Source: Zea mays (taxonomy: Eukaryota; Streptophyta; Magnoliopsida; Poales; Poaceae). Taken from it: a stretch of 64,000 bases of DNA. The notes under the pieces are model-generated. The model made no database searches. It was not told the DNA's origin and saw only the letters and a program-made list of their open reading frames with translations. The stretch covers positions 201,165,974 to 201,229,973 of the forward strand of contig NC_050100.1 in the NCBI RefSeq assembly GCF_902167145.1, given 5' to 3'. This document shows, in pieces, positions 48,401-60,300 of this stretch (position 1 is its first letter; every line of letters starts with the position of its first letter). The translations under genes and the position numbers were made by a program.

Positions 48401-51400
48401 TTCCTTACCGTAGATCACATTCTTGGATTTCTGATGGAGACCAATTCTTGGTCAAAAATCCGTAGGTGTTAGCCTTCGGTATTATTGAAAATGGTTGTTC
48501 ATGGCTATTTTCGACAAAAATGGGGGTTGTGTGGCCATTGATCTTAGACCAGAGGCTCATACACCTCACTACACATATGTTTCCTTGCCATTGATCACAT
48601 ACTTGGATTTATGGTGGAGACCATTTCTTGGTCAAAAATCCGTAGGTGTTAGCCTTCAGTGTCATTGAAAATGGTCGTTCATGGTTATTTTCGACAAAAA
48701 TTAGGGTTGTGTGGCCATTGATCGTCGACCAGAGGCTCATACACCTCACCCCACATATGTTTCCTTGCCATAGATCACATTCTTGGTTTTCTGGTGGAGA
48801 CCATTTCTTGGTCAAAAATCCGTAGGTGTTAGCCTTAAGTGTCATTGAAAATGGTCGTTCATGGTTATTTTCGACAAAAATTAGGGTTGTGTGGCCATTG
48901 ATCGTCGACCAGAGGCTCATACACCTCACCCCACATATGTTTCCTTACCGTAGATCACATTCTTGGATTTCTGATGGAGACCAATTCTTGGTCAAAAATC
49001 CGTAGGTGCTAGCCTTCGGTATTATTGAAAATGGTTGTTCATGGCTATTTTCGACAAAATTGGGGGTTGTGTGGCCATTGATCTTAGACCAGAGGCTCAT
49101 ACACCTCACTACACATATGTTTCCTTGCCATTGATCACATACTTGGATTTATGGTGGAGACCATTTCTTGGTCAAAAATCCGTAGGTGTTAGCCTTCAGT
49201 GTCATTGAAAATGGTCGTTCATGGTTATTTTCGACAAAAATAAGGGTTGTGTGGCCATTGATCATCGACCAGAGGCTTATACACCTCACCTCACATATGT
49301 TTCCTTGGCATAGATCACATTCTTGGATTTCTGGTGGAGACCATTTCTTGGTCAAAAATCCGTAGGTGTTAGCCTCTAGTATTATTGAAAATGGTCGCTC
49401 ATGGCTATTTTCATAAAAAAATGGGGGTTGTGTGGCCATTTATCATCGACTAGAAGCTCATAAACCTCACCCCACATATGTTTCCTTGCCATAGATCACA
49501 TTCTTGGATTTCTGGTGGAGACCATTTCTTGGTCAAAAACTCGTACGTGTTAGCCTTCGGTATTATTGAAAATGGTCGTTCATGGCTATTTTCGACAAAA
49601 TGGGGGTTGTGTGGCCATTGATCATCGACCAGAGGCTCGTACACCTCACCCCACATATGTTTCCTTGCCATAGATCACATTCTTGGATTTCTGGTGGAGA
49701 CCATTTCTTGGGCAAAAATCCGAATGTGTTAGCCTTTGGTATTTTTGAAAATGGTCATTCATGGCTATTTTCGACAAAAATGGGGGTTGTGTGGCCATTG
49801 ATCTTCGACCAGAGGCTCATACACCTCACTACACATATGTTTCCTTGCCATAGATCACATTCTTGGATTTATGGTGGAGACCATTTCTTGGTCAGAAATC
49901 CATAGGTGTTAGCGTTTAGTGTCATTGAAAATGGTCGTTCATGGCTATTTTCGACAAAAATGGGGGTTGTGTGGCCATTGATCATCGACCAGAGGCTCGT
50001 ACACTTCACCCCACATATGTTTTCTTTCATAGATCACATTCTTGGATTTCTGGAGGAGACCATTCCTTGGTAAAAAAATCTGTTGGTGTTAGCCTCCGGT
50101 ATTATTGAAAATGGTCGTTCATGGCTATTTTCGACTAAAATGGGGGTTGTGTGGCCATTTATCATCGACCAGAGGCTCGTGCAATTCTCCCCACATATGT
50201 TTCCTTGCCATAGATCACATTCTTGGATTTCCGGTGGAGACCATTTCTTGGTCAAAAATCTGTACGTGTTAGCCTTCGGTATTATTGAATATGGTCATTC
50301 ATGGCTATTTTCGACAAAAATGGGGGTTGTGTGGCCAATGATCATCGACCAGAGGCTCGTACACCTGACCCCACATATGTTTCCTTGCCATAGATCACAT
50401 TCTTGGATTTCCGGTGGAGAACATTTATTGGTCAAAAATCTGTACGTGTTAGCCTTCAGTATTATTGAAAATGATCATTCATGGCTATTTTCGACAAAAA
50501 TGGGGGTTGTGTGGCCATTGATCATCGACCAGAGGCTCGTAAACCTCAACCCACATATGTTTCCTAGCCATAGATCACATTCTTTGATTTCTGGTGGAGA
50601 CCATTTCTTGGTAAAAAACCTGAATGTTTTAGCCTTCGGTACTATTGAAAATGGTCGTTCATGGCTATTTTCGACAAAAATGGGGGTTGTGTGGCCATTG
50701 ATATTCGACCAAAGGCTCATACACCTCACTACACATATGTTTCCTTGCCATAGATCACATTCTTGGATTTATTGTGGAGACCATTTCTTGGTCAAAAATC
50801 CGTAGGTGTTAGCCTTTAGTGTCATTGAAAATGGTCGTTCACGGCTAGTTTCGACAAAAATGGGGTTTGTGTGGCCATTGATCATCGACCAAAGGCTCGT
50901 ACACTTCACCCCACATATGTTTTCTTGCCAGAGATCACATTCTAGGATTTCTGGTGGAGACCATTTCTTGGTCAAAAATCCGTTGGTGTTAGCCTTCGGT
51001 ATTATTGAAATGGTCGTTCATGGCTATTTTCGACTAAAATGGGGGTTGTGTGGCCATTTATTATCGACCAGAGGCTCATACACCTCACCCCGCATATGTT
51101 TCCTTGCCATAGATCACATTCTTGGATTTCTGGTGGAGACCATTTCTTGGTCAAAAATCCGTACGTGTTAGCCTTCGGTATTATTGAAAATGGTCATTCA
51201 TGGCTATTTTCAACAAAAATGGGGGTTGTGTGGGCAATGATCATCAACCAGAGGCTCGTAAACCTCACCCCACATATGTTTCCTTGCCATAGATCACACT
51301 CTTTGATTTCTGGTGGAGACCATTTTTTGGTCAAAAATCCGAATGTGTTAGCCTTCAGTGTCATTGAAAATGGTCATTCATGGCTATTTTCGACAAAAAT

Positions 51401-54400
51401 TAGGGTTGTGTGGCCATTGATCATCAACCAGAGGCTCGTACACCTCAACCCCCATATGTTTCCTTGCCATAGATTACATTCTTGGATTTATGGTGGAGAC
51501 CATTTTTTGATCAAAAATCCGTAGTTGTTAGCCTTCAGTGTCATTGAAAATGGTTGTTCATGGCTATTTTCGACAAAAATAGGGGTTGTGTGGCCATTAA
51601 TCATCAACTAGAGGCTCGTACACATCACCCCACATATGTTTCCTTGTCTTAGATCACATTCTTGGATTTCTGGTGAAGACCATTTCTTGGTCAAAAAACT
51701 GTAGGTGTTAGCCTTCGATATTATTGAAAATGGTCGTTCATGGCTATTTTCGACAAAAATGGGGGTTGTGTGGCCATTGATCATCGACCAGAGGCTCATA
51801 CACCTCACCCCACATATGTTTCCTTGCCATATATCACATTCTTGGATTTCTGGTGGAGACCATTTCTTAGTCAAAAATCCGTAGGTGTTAGCCTCTAGTA
51901 TTATTGAAAATGGTCGCTCATGGCTATTTTCATCAAAAATGGGGGTTGTGTGGCCATCTATCATCGACTAGAGGCTCGTAAACCTCACCCACATATGTTT
52001 CCTTGCCATAGATCACATTCTTGGATTTTTGGTGGAGACCATTTCTTGGTAAAAAATTCGTACGTGTTAGCCTTCGGTATTATTGAAAATGGTCGTTCAT
52101 GGCTATTTTCGACAAAATGGGGGTTGTGTGGCCATTGATCATCGACCAGAGGCTCGTACACCTCACCCCACATATGTTTCCTTGCCATAGATCACATTCT
52201 TGGATTTCTAGTGGAGATCATTTCTTGGGAAAAAATCCGAATGTGTTATCCTTCGGTATTTTTGAAAATGGTCATTCATGGCTATTTTCGACAAAAATGG
52301 GGGTTGTGTGGCCATTGATCTTCGACAGAGGCTCATACACCTCACTACACATATGTTTCCTTGCCATAGATCACATTCTTGGATTTATGGTGGAGACCAT
52401 TTCTTGGTCAGAAATCCATAGGTGTTAGCCTTTAGTGTCATTGAAAATGGTCGTTCATGGCTATTTTCGACAAAAATGGGGGTTTTGTGGCCATTGATCA
52501 TCGACCAGAGGCTCGTACACTTCACCCCACATATGTTTTCTTGCCATAGATCACATTCTTGGATTTCTGGAGGAGACCATTTCTTGGTCAAAAATCTGTT
52601 GGTGTTAGCCTTCAGTATTATTGAAAATGGTCGTTCATGGCTATTTTCGAGTAAAATGGGGGTTGTGTGGCCATTTATCATCGACCAGAGGCTCGTACAA
52701 TTCACCCCACATTTGTTTCCTAGCCATAGATCACATTCTTGGATTTCTGGTGGAGACCATTTCTTGGTCAAAAATCCGTACGTGTTAGCCTTCGGTATTA
52801 TTGAAAATGGTCATTCATGGCTATTTTCGACAAAAATGGGGGTTGTGTGGCCATTGATCTTCGACCAGAGGCTCATACACCTCACTACACTTATGTTTCC
52901 TTGCCATAGATCACATTCTTGGATTTATGGTGGAGACCATTTCTTGGTCAAAAATCCATAGGTGTTAGCCTTCAGTGTCATTGAAAATGGTCGTTCATGG
53001 CTATTTTCGACAAAAATGGGGATTGTGTGGCCATTGATCATCGACTAGAGGCTCGTACACTTCACCCCACATATGTTTTCTTGCCATAGATCACATTCTT
53101 GGATTTCTAGAGGAGACCATTTCTTGTTCAAAAATCTGTTGGTGTTAGCCTTCGGTATTATTGAAAATGGTCGTTCATGGCTATTTTTGACTAAAATGGG
53201 GGTTGTGTGGCCATTTATCATCGACCGGAGGCTCGTACAATTCACCCCACATATGTTTCCTTGCCATAGATCATTTTCTTGGATTTCTGGTGGAGACCAT
53301 TTCTTGGTCAAAAATCCGTACGTGTTAGCCTTCGGTGTTATTGAAAATGGTCATTCATGGCTATTTTCGACACAAATGGGGTTGTGTGGCCATTGATCTT
53401 CGATCAGAGGCTCATAAACCTCACTACACATATGTTTCCTTGCCATAGATCACATTCTTGGATTTATGGTGGGGACCATTTCTTGGTCAAAAATCCATAG
53501 GTGTTAGCCTTCAGTGTCATTGAAAATGGTCGTTCATGGCTATTTTCGACAAAAATGGGGGTTGTGTGGCCATTGATCATCGACCAGAGGCTCGTACACT
53601 TCACCCCACATATGTTTTCTTGCCATAGATCAGAATCTTGGATTTCTCGTGGAGATCATTTGTTGGTCAAAAATTCGTAGGTGTTAGCCTTCAGTGTCAT
53701 TGAAAATGGTCATTCATGGCTATTTTTGACAAAAATGGGGGTTGTGTCGCCTTTGATCATCGACCAGAGGATCGTACACCTCACCCCACATAAGTTTCCT
53801 TGCCATATATCACATTCTTGGATTTCTGGTGGAGACCATTTCTTGGTCAAAAATCCGTAGGTGTTAGCCTTCGGTATTATTGAAAATGGTCGTTCATGGC
53901 TATTTTCGACAAAAATGGGGGTTGTGTGGCAATTGATCATCGACCAAAGGCTCATACACCTCACCCCACATATGTTTCCTTGCCATAGACCACATTCTTG
54001 GATTTCTGGTGGAGACCATTTCTTGGTAAAAAATCCGTAGGTGTTAGTTTTCGGTATTATTGAAAATGGTCGTTCATGGCTATTTTCATCAAAAATGGGG
54101 GTTGTGTGGCCATTTATAATCGACCAGAGGCTCGTACACCTCACCCCACATATGTTTCCTTGCCATAGAGCACACTCTTGGATTTCTGGTGGAGACCATT
54201 TCTTGGTCAAAAATTTGTACGGGTTAGCCTTCGGTATTATTGAAAATGGTCGTTCATGGCTATTTTCGACAAAATGGGGGTTGTGTGGCCATTGATCATC
54301 GACCAGAGGCTCGTACACCTCACCCACATATGTTTCCTTGCTGTAGATCACATTCTTGGATTTCTGGTGGAGACCATTTCTTGGTCAAAAATCCGTACGT

Positions 54401-56707
54401 GTTAGCCTTCGGTATTATTGAAAATGGTCGTTCATGGATATTTTTGACAAAATAGAGGTTCTGTGGCCATTGATCATCGACCAGAGGCTCATACACCTCA
54501 CCCCACATATTTTTCCTTGACATAGATCACATTTTTGGATCTCTGGTGGAGACCATTTCTTGGGCAAAAATCCGAATGTGTTAGCCTTCGGTATTATTGA
54601 AAATGGTCGTTCATGGCTATTTTCATCAAAAATGGGGGTTGTGTGGCCATTTATTATCAACCAGAGGCTCGTACACCTCACCCCACATATGTTTCCTTGC
54701 CATAGATGACATTCTTGGATTTCTGGTGGTGACCATTTCTTGGTCAAAAATCCGTAGGTGTTAGCCTTCGGTATTATTGAAAATGGTCGTTCATAGCTAT
54801 TTTCGACAAAAATGGGGGTTGTGTGGCCATTGATCATCGACCAAAGGCTCATACACCTCACCCCACATATGTTTCCTTGCCATAGACCACATTCTTGGAT
54901 TTCTGGTGGAGACCATTTCTTGGTCAAAAATCCTTAGGTGTTAGCCTTCGGTATTATTGAAAATGGTCGTTCATGGCTATTTTCATCAAAAATGGGGGTT
55001 GTGTGGCCATTTATCATCGACCAGAGGCTCGTACACCTCACCCCACATATGTTTACTTGCCATAGATCACATTCTTTGTTTTCTGGTGGATACCATTTCT
55101 TGGTTAAATATCCGTACGTGTTAGCCTTCGGTATTATTGAAAATGATCATTTATGGCTTCTTTCGACAAAAATGGGGTTGTGTGGCCATTGATTATCAAC
55201 CAGAGGCTCGTACACTCACCCCACATATGTTTCCTTGCCATAGATCACATTCTTGGATTTCTGGTGGTGACCATTTCTTGGTCAAAAATCCGTAGGTGTT
55301 AGCCTTCGGTATTATTGAAAATGGTCGTTCATAGCTATTTTCGACAAAAATGGGGGTTGTGTGGCCATTGATCATCGACCAAAGGCTCATACACCTCACC
55401 CCACATATGTTTCCTTGCCATAGACCACATTCTTGGATTTCTGGTGGAGACCATTTGTTGGTCAAAAATCTGTAGGTGTTAGCCTTCGGTATTATTGAAA
55501 ATGGTCGTTCATGGCTATTTTCATCAAAAATAGGGGTTGTGTGGCCATTTATTATCAACCAGAGGCTCGTACACCTCAACCCACATATGTTTCCTTGCCA
55601 TAGATCACATTCTTGGATTTCTAGTGGAGACCATTTCTTGGTCAAAAATTCGTACGTGTTAGCCTTCGGTATTATTGAAAATGGTCGTGGTCGTTCATGG
55701 CTATTTTCGACAAAATGGGGGTTGTGTGGCCATTGATCATCGACCAGAGGCTCGTACACCTCACCCACATATGCTTCCTTGTCGTAGATCACATTCTTGG
55801 ATTTCTGGTGGAGACCATTTATTGGTCAAAAATCCGTACGTGTTAGCCTTCGGTATTATTGAAAATGGTCGTTCATTGCTATTTTCGACAAAATAGAGGT
55901 TATGTGGCCATTGATCATCGACCAGAGGCTCATACACCTCACCCACATATGTTTCCTTGCCGTCGATCACATTCTTGGATTTCTGGTGGAGACCATTTCT
56001 TGGGCAAAAATCCGAATGTGTTAGCCTTCGGTATTATTTTAAATGGTTATTCATGGCTATTTTCGACAAAAATGGGGGTTGTGTGGCCATTTATCTTCAA
56101 CCAGAGGCTCATACACCTCACTACACATATGTTTTCTTGCCATAGATCACATTCTTGGATCTATGGTGGAGACCAGTTCTTGGTCAAAAATCCATAGGTG
56201 TTAGCCTTCAGTGTCATTGAAAATAGTCATTCATGGCTATTTTCGACAATAATGGGGGTTGTGTGGCCATTGATAATCGACCAGAGGCTCGTACACCTCA
56301 CCCCACATATGTTTCCTTGCCATTGATCACATTCTTGGATTCCTGGTGGAGACCATTTCTTGGTCAAAAATCCGTATGTGTTAGCCTTCGGTATCATTGA
56401 AAATGGTCGTTCATGGCTATTTTCGACAAAAATGGGGGTTGTGTGGCCATTGATCATCGACCAGAGGCTCGTACACCTCACCCCACATATGTTTTATTGC
56501 CATAGATCAAAGTCTTGGATTTCTCGTGGAGACCATTTCTTGGTCAAAAATCCGTACGTCTTAGCCTTCGGTATTATTGAAAATGGTTGTTCATGGCTAT
56601 TTTCGACAAAAATGGAGGTTGTGTGGCCATTGATCATCGACCAGATGCTCGTACACCTCACCCCACATATGTTTCCTTGCCATAGATCAAATTCTTGGAT
56701 TTCTGGT
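45412..56707 (-). repeat. Knob180 segment 6, reverse orientation
   Basis: About 63 monomers. The beginning continues the mirror of segment 1. At 47.0-49.8 kb the 898-bp order recurs. A 540-bp (three-monomer) tandem duplication lies at 48241-49320. The last monomer is cut after TTCTGGT by the TAT element. Confidence 0.93.
48241..49320 (-). repeat. 540-bp tandem duplication inside the knob array
   Basis: Rare variants TCTTGGTTTTCTGGTGG (48241/48781), TTCCTTACCG (48412/48952) and ATCTTAGACC (48541/49081) recur exactly 540 bp apart, i.e. three monomers. Confidence 0.85.
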
Positions 56708-57286
56708 TGTTGGGGTCGTGCTTCGGTGCGCCGAAGGTCTCACACGAAGAAGCAGCTTCGGCTGAAGTCGTCTCCAAGAGATGGCCGAAGGTCCCTTTTC
56801 ATGGAGCTTCGGCGTTTTAAACCGACATAGAGATAGAATGACCTTTTTATACATATAGGTCTGAGTCAATGCTATAAACTTTCGCAAGGGGCATAATTGT
56901 AATTTGTCACAGGCTGCGACCTGTGCCTATAAATAGATGAACAGTACCTCTGTACTATTCACGTGAACCTGTCATTTGCTTTCGCATCACGCTTGTACTT
57001 CTGCCTTCACAGGACCGAAGGTACATTTGTAAATCAAAGTCACTTATATTCATTAATACAAGTATAGATAATTCTATGACAATATTTAAATGTTTATTCT
57101 ATAATTTATGTGAATGCTTCATTCTTCGTTGTTATGCTTACGAAGGTATGTCCTTCGTAACCTTCGTCCGAGATGCTTTATATCCCGAAGGGATATATCG
57201 TTATGGAGGACGAAGGACCTTAATACTTAACATTTTTCGTGTTGCCTTGTTCTTGATTCTTAGCATTTGAGAACAAGTCCCCAACA
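56708..57286 (+). repeat. 5' LTR of the TAT element (579 bp)
   Basis: Begins TGTTGGGG and ends CCCCAACA, an 8-bp terminal inverted repeat. CTTCGG/CGAAGG motifs are frequent. A TATA box lies at 56928. The boundaries come from the terminal motifs, the satellite join and the adjacent primer-binding site, since the partner LTR is not in the window. Confidence 0.88.
56928..56935 (+). promoter_or_regulatory. TATA box of the TAT-element LTR
   Basis: TATAAATA, about 220 bp after the LTR start and about 350 bp before its end. Confidence 0.75.
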
Positions 57287-57287
57287 T

Positions 57288-57298
57288 TGGCGCCCACC
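57288..57298 (+). promoter_or_regulatory. Primer-binding site of the TAT element
   Basis: TGGCGCCCACC lies one base after the LTR end. The TGGCGCC start is the usual form in TAT elements; I do not assign the tRNA. Only about 33 bp separate it from the pol ATG. Confidence 0.8.
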
Positions 57299-57330
57299 TC
57301 CGGTCAACTCACTTCCACCTTTCTGAGCTG

Positions 57331-60300
57331 ATGGCTTCGTTCAACACTCAAGCTGGAGCTGCTTCGGCTTCGAAGCTGGTGCTCCCGATAACAGGCGGTT
57401 CTTGCTCAGAGCCAGCTAACAAAAAGCAGAAGAAGGAGGCTCAGAGAAGGGTGCAGCATGTTGGAGTGCAGGGACCCTTCATTAAGTCAAAATGGTCTCA
57501 CATTCCAATTACTTTCTCTCAGGAAGATCTTCAGCTCAAAGACTATCCTCACAATGATGCTATGGTCATTTCTTGTGTGATCAAAGGGTTTCTGGTTCAC
57601 AATGTCCTAGTTGACACAGGCAGTGCAGCTGACATTATATTTGCCAAAGCCTTCAGACAGATGCAAGAGCCTGAAGACAAGATTCATGATGCTACGCACC
57701 CTCTTTGTGGCTTCGGAGGGCGGCAGATTGTGGCACTCGGGAAGATTACCATGCCGGTAACCTTCGGATTTGTTAATAACACAAGGACTGAGCAAATTGT
57801 GTTTGATATTGTTGACATGGAATACCCCTACAACGCCATCATTGGTCGTGGTACCCTAAATGCTTTTGAAGCAATTCTTCACCCAGCTTATCTCTGCATG
57901 AAGATACCTTCGGACCAAGGGCCTATTGCTATTCATGGGAGTCAGGAAGCTGCCAGAAGGGCCGAAGGAAGCTGGACTGATTCCAAGGCAATCCATAATA
58001 TAGATGGAGTTGAAGCTTGTGAACAGTATAAGTTCAGGAGGGAAAAAGCAGCTTCGGCTGATCAGCCGAAGCCCATGCTGCTGTGTGAGGATATAGCAGA
58101 GCAGAAGGTGCTATTGGGCTCGCAATTATCTGAAGATCAAGAGAAAACCTTGATAAGGTTTTTATTCAACAATAAAGATGTTTTTGCATGGTCAGCCAAT
58201 GATCTTTGTGGAGTGAATCGGGATGTTATTGAACATTCGCTCAATGTTGACCCATCCTTCAGACCCCGCAAGCAGAGGCTTCGGAAAATGTCTGATGACA
58301 AGGCCGAAGGGGCTCGCAACGAAGTAAAAAGACTCCTAAGTGCAGGAGTTATCAGAGAAGTGAAGTATCCAGAATGGCTAGCTAACACTGTTATGGTGAA
58401 GAAGGCCAATGGAAAGTGGAGAATGTGTATTGATTTCACAGATCTCAACAAGGCTTGTCCGAAGGATGAGTTCCCGCTGCCACGGATAGACTCTTTAGTT
58501 GATGCAGCAGCTTCTTCGGAACTCATGAGTCTCCTGGATTGTTACTCAGGCTATCATCAAATCTGGATGAAAAAGGAGGATGAGCCGAAGACTAGTTTCA
58601 TAACCCCAAGTGGTACATATTGCTATCTTCGGATGCCTGAGGGGCTTAAGAATGCAGGAGGGAGTTTCAGCAGGATGACTGCGAAGGTTCTCCAATCTCA
58701 GATAGGCAGAAATGTGTTGACCTATGTTGATGACATTATTGTAAAAAGCACGAAGCAAGAAGACCATATTGCTGATCTGCAGGAGACCTTCGCCAGCTTC
58801 AGACAAGCTGGTCTGAAGCTGAATCCAGAAAAATGTGTCTTCGGAGTGAAGAAGGGTAAGTTCCTTGGATGCTTGGTTTCAACAAAGGGAATTGAAGCTA
58901 ACCCAAATAAAATCGAAGCTATACTTCGAATGGAGCCACCAACCACAAGAAAGGGGGCCCAAAGATTGACAGGAAGACTGGCTTCCCTTAACAGATTTAT
59001 ATCCAGATCAGCGGAAAGAAATCTACCCTTCTTCGAGGTGCTAAAATCAGCTGAAGTCTTTCAATGGGGCCCAGCTCAACAAAAAGCTTTCGAAGAACTC
59101 AAGCAATACCTGATAGATCTAACAACATTAACTCCACCAATGCCAGGGGCTCCTCTGTTGTTGTATGTGGCAGCTTCGCACTCAGCAGTAAGTGCGGCAC
59201 TTGTGCAGGAGAAGTTTGATGGACAAATCAAGAAGCAGGTCCCAGTATATTTTGTATCTGAGGTCCTTAGTGTCTCAAAGAAAAATTATACAGAACTGGA
59301 GAAGGTGTTGTATGCCGTTCTAATGGCATCCAGGAAGCTTCGGCATTATTTTCAGGCATATAATATTATTGTTCCTTCTTCGCAGCCGTTGAAAGATATC
59401 ATGAGAAATAAAGAAGCTACTGGCCGAATTGGAAAATGGGCTGCGGAGCTTAATGAATTTTACATTGATTATGTGCACAGATCCTCGATCCAGTCTCAAG
59501 CATTGGCAGATTTTATTGCCGACTGGACGCCAGGGGCTCAGGGCGAAGAAGCGAATAAAGATGCCGAAGCTTGGACAGTGTTTTGTGATGGCTCCTGGGG
59601 AACCTTCGGAGCAGGAGCAGCTGCTGTTTTGGTTTCACCGTCCAAGGTTAAAACTTGCTATGCAGCAAGACTGGACTTCAGTTGCACAAATAATATTGCT
59701 GAGTACGAAGCCTTGCTCCTGGGCCTTCGGAAACTAAAGGCGATGGGGATCAGGAGGGCGATCCTTAAAACTGATTCTCAGATTGTTTCGGGTCATATTG
59801 ACAAAAGTTGCAAGGCTAAAGACCCGAAGCTTGAAAGATACCTAGACACAGTCCGAAGGATCGAAGCTTCTTTCGAAGGATTTTCTGTTAAGAACATCCC
59901 TCGAGGGCAGAATGAACATGCTGATTTGTTAGCCAGGTCTGCAGCACAGGGGCTGCCACTACCTTCGGATGTATTCTTCGAAACAATAAAGGCACCTTCA
60001 GTGGAGTTACTTGAAAGAGCAGTTCTTACTATTTCTCCTGTGTACAGTGAAGATTGGAGAACTGAGATAATTTCTTACCTTCAGGGCAACTTTCTATCAG
60101 ATGACGAAGCTTATAATAAAAGAATAGAGGCAAGAGCTCGTCCGTATATCATTATAGAAGGGGAGTTATACAAGCATGGAGTTTGTGCCCCGTTGCTCAA
60201 GTGCTTGTCTAGAGCCGAAGGTATAGAGTTGATGAAGGAGATACATGCAGGCCTTTGTGGATCCCACATCGGATCCAGGCCGTTACTTGGAAAAGTGTTT

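Larger units (their letters stand above)
23572..56707. repeat. Knob180 satellite array, about 184 monomers in mixed orientation
   Basis: A unit of about 180 bp repeats from end to end. Landmarks in one orientation are AATGGTCTCCACC, AAGAATGTGATCTATGG, ACATATGTGGGGTGAGG, GGCCACACAACCCCCA and GAAAATAGCCATGAACGACC. I recognise this as the maize 180-bp knob repeat, the main component of knob heterochromatin. Known biology: in plants carrying the Ab10 drive chromosome such arrays act as neocentromeres at meiosis. Here the array begins and ends inside a monomer where retroelements joined it. Orientation changes five times, and higher-order units and duplications are listed separately. No transposon interrupts the 33 kb and no TR-1 type repeat is seen. 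Long open frames on both strands result from a monomer length near a multiple of three. Confidence 0.96.

Noticed and set aside
23572..56707. Centromeric satellite (CentC) or the TR-1 knob repeat
   Set aside because: Monomer length (~180 bp) and landmark sequences fit knob180; CentC is about 156 bp and TR-1 about 350 bp.
23606..56830. Long open frames on both strands (up to 276 codons, for example around 35919-36749 and 50083-50805)
   Set aside because: They repeat the same ~60-residue translation of the satellite on either strand. The ~180-bp period keeps frames open, and nothing indicates translation.
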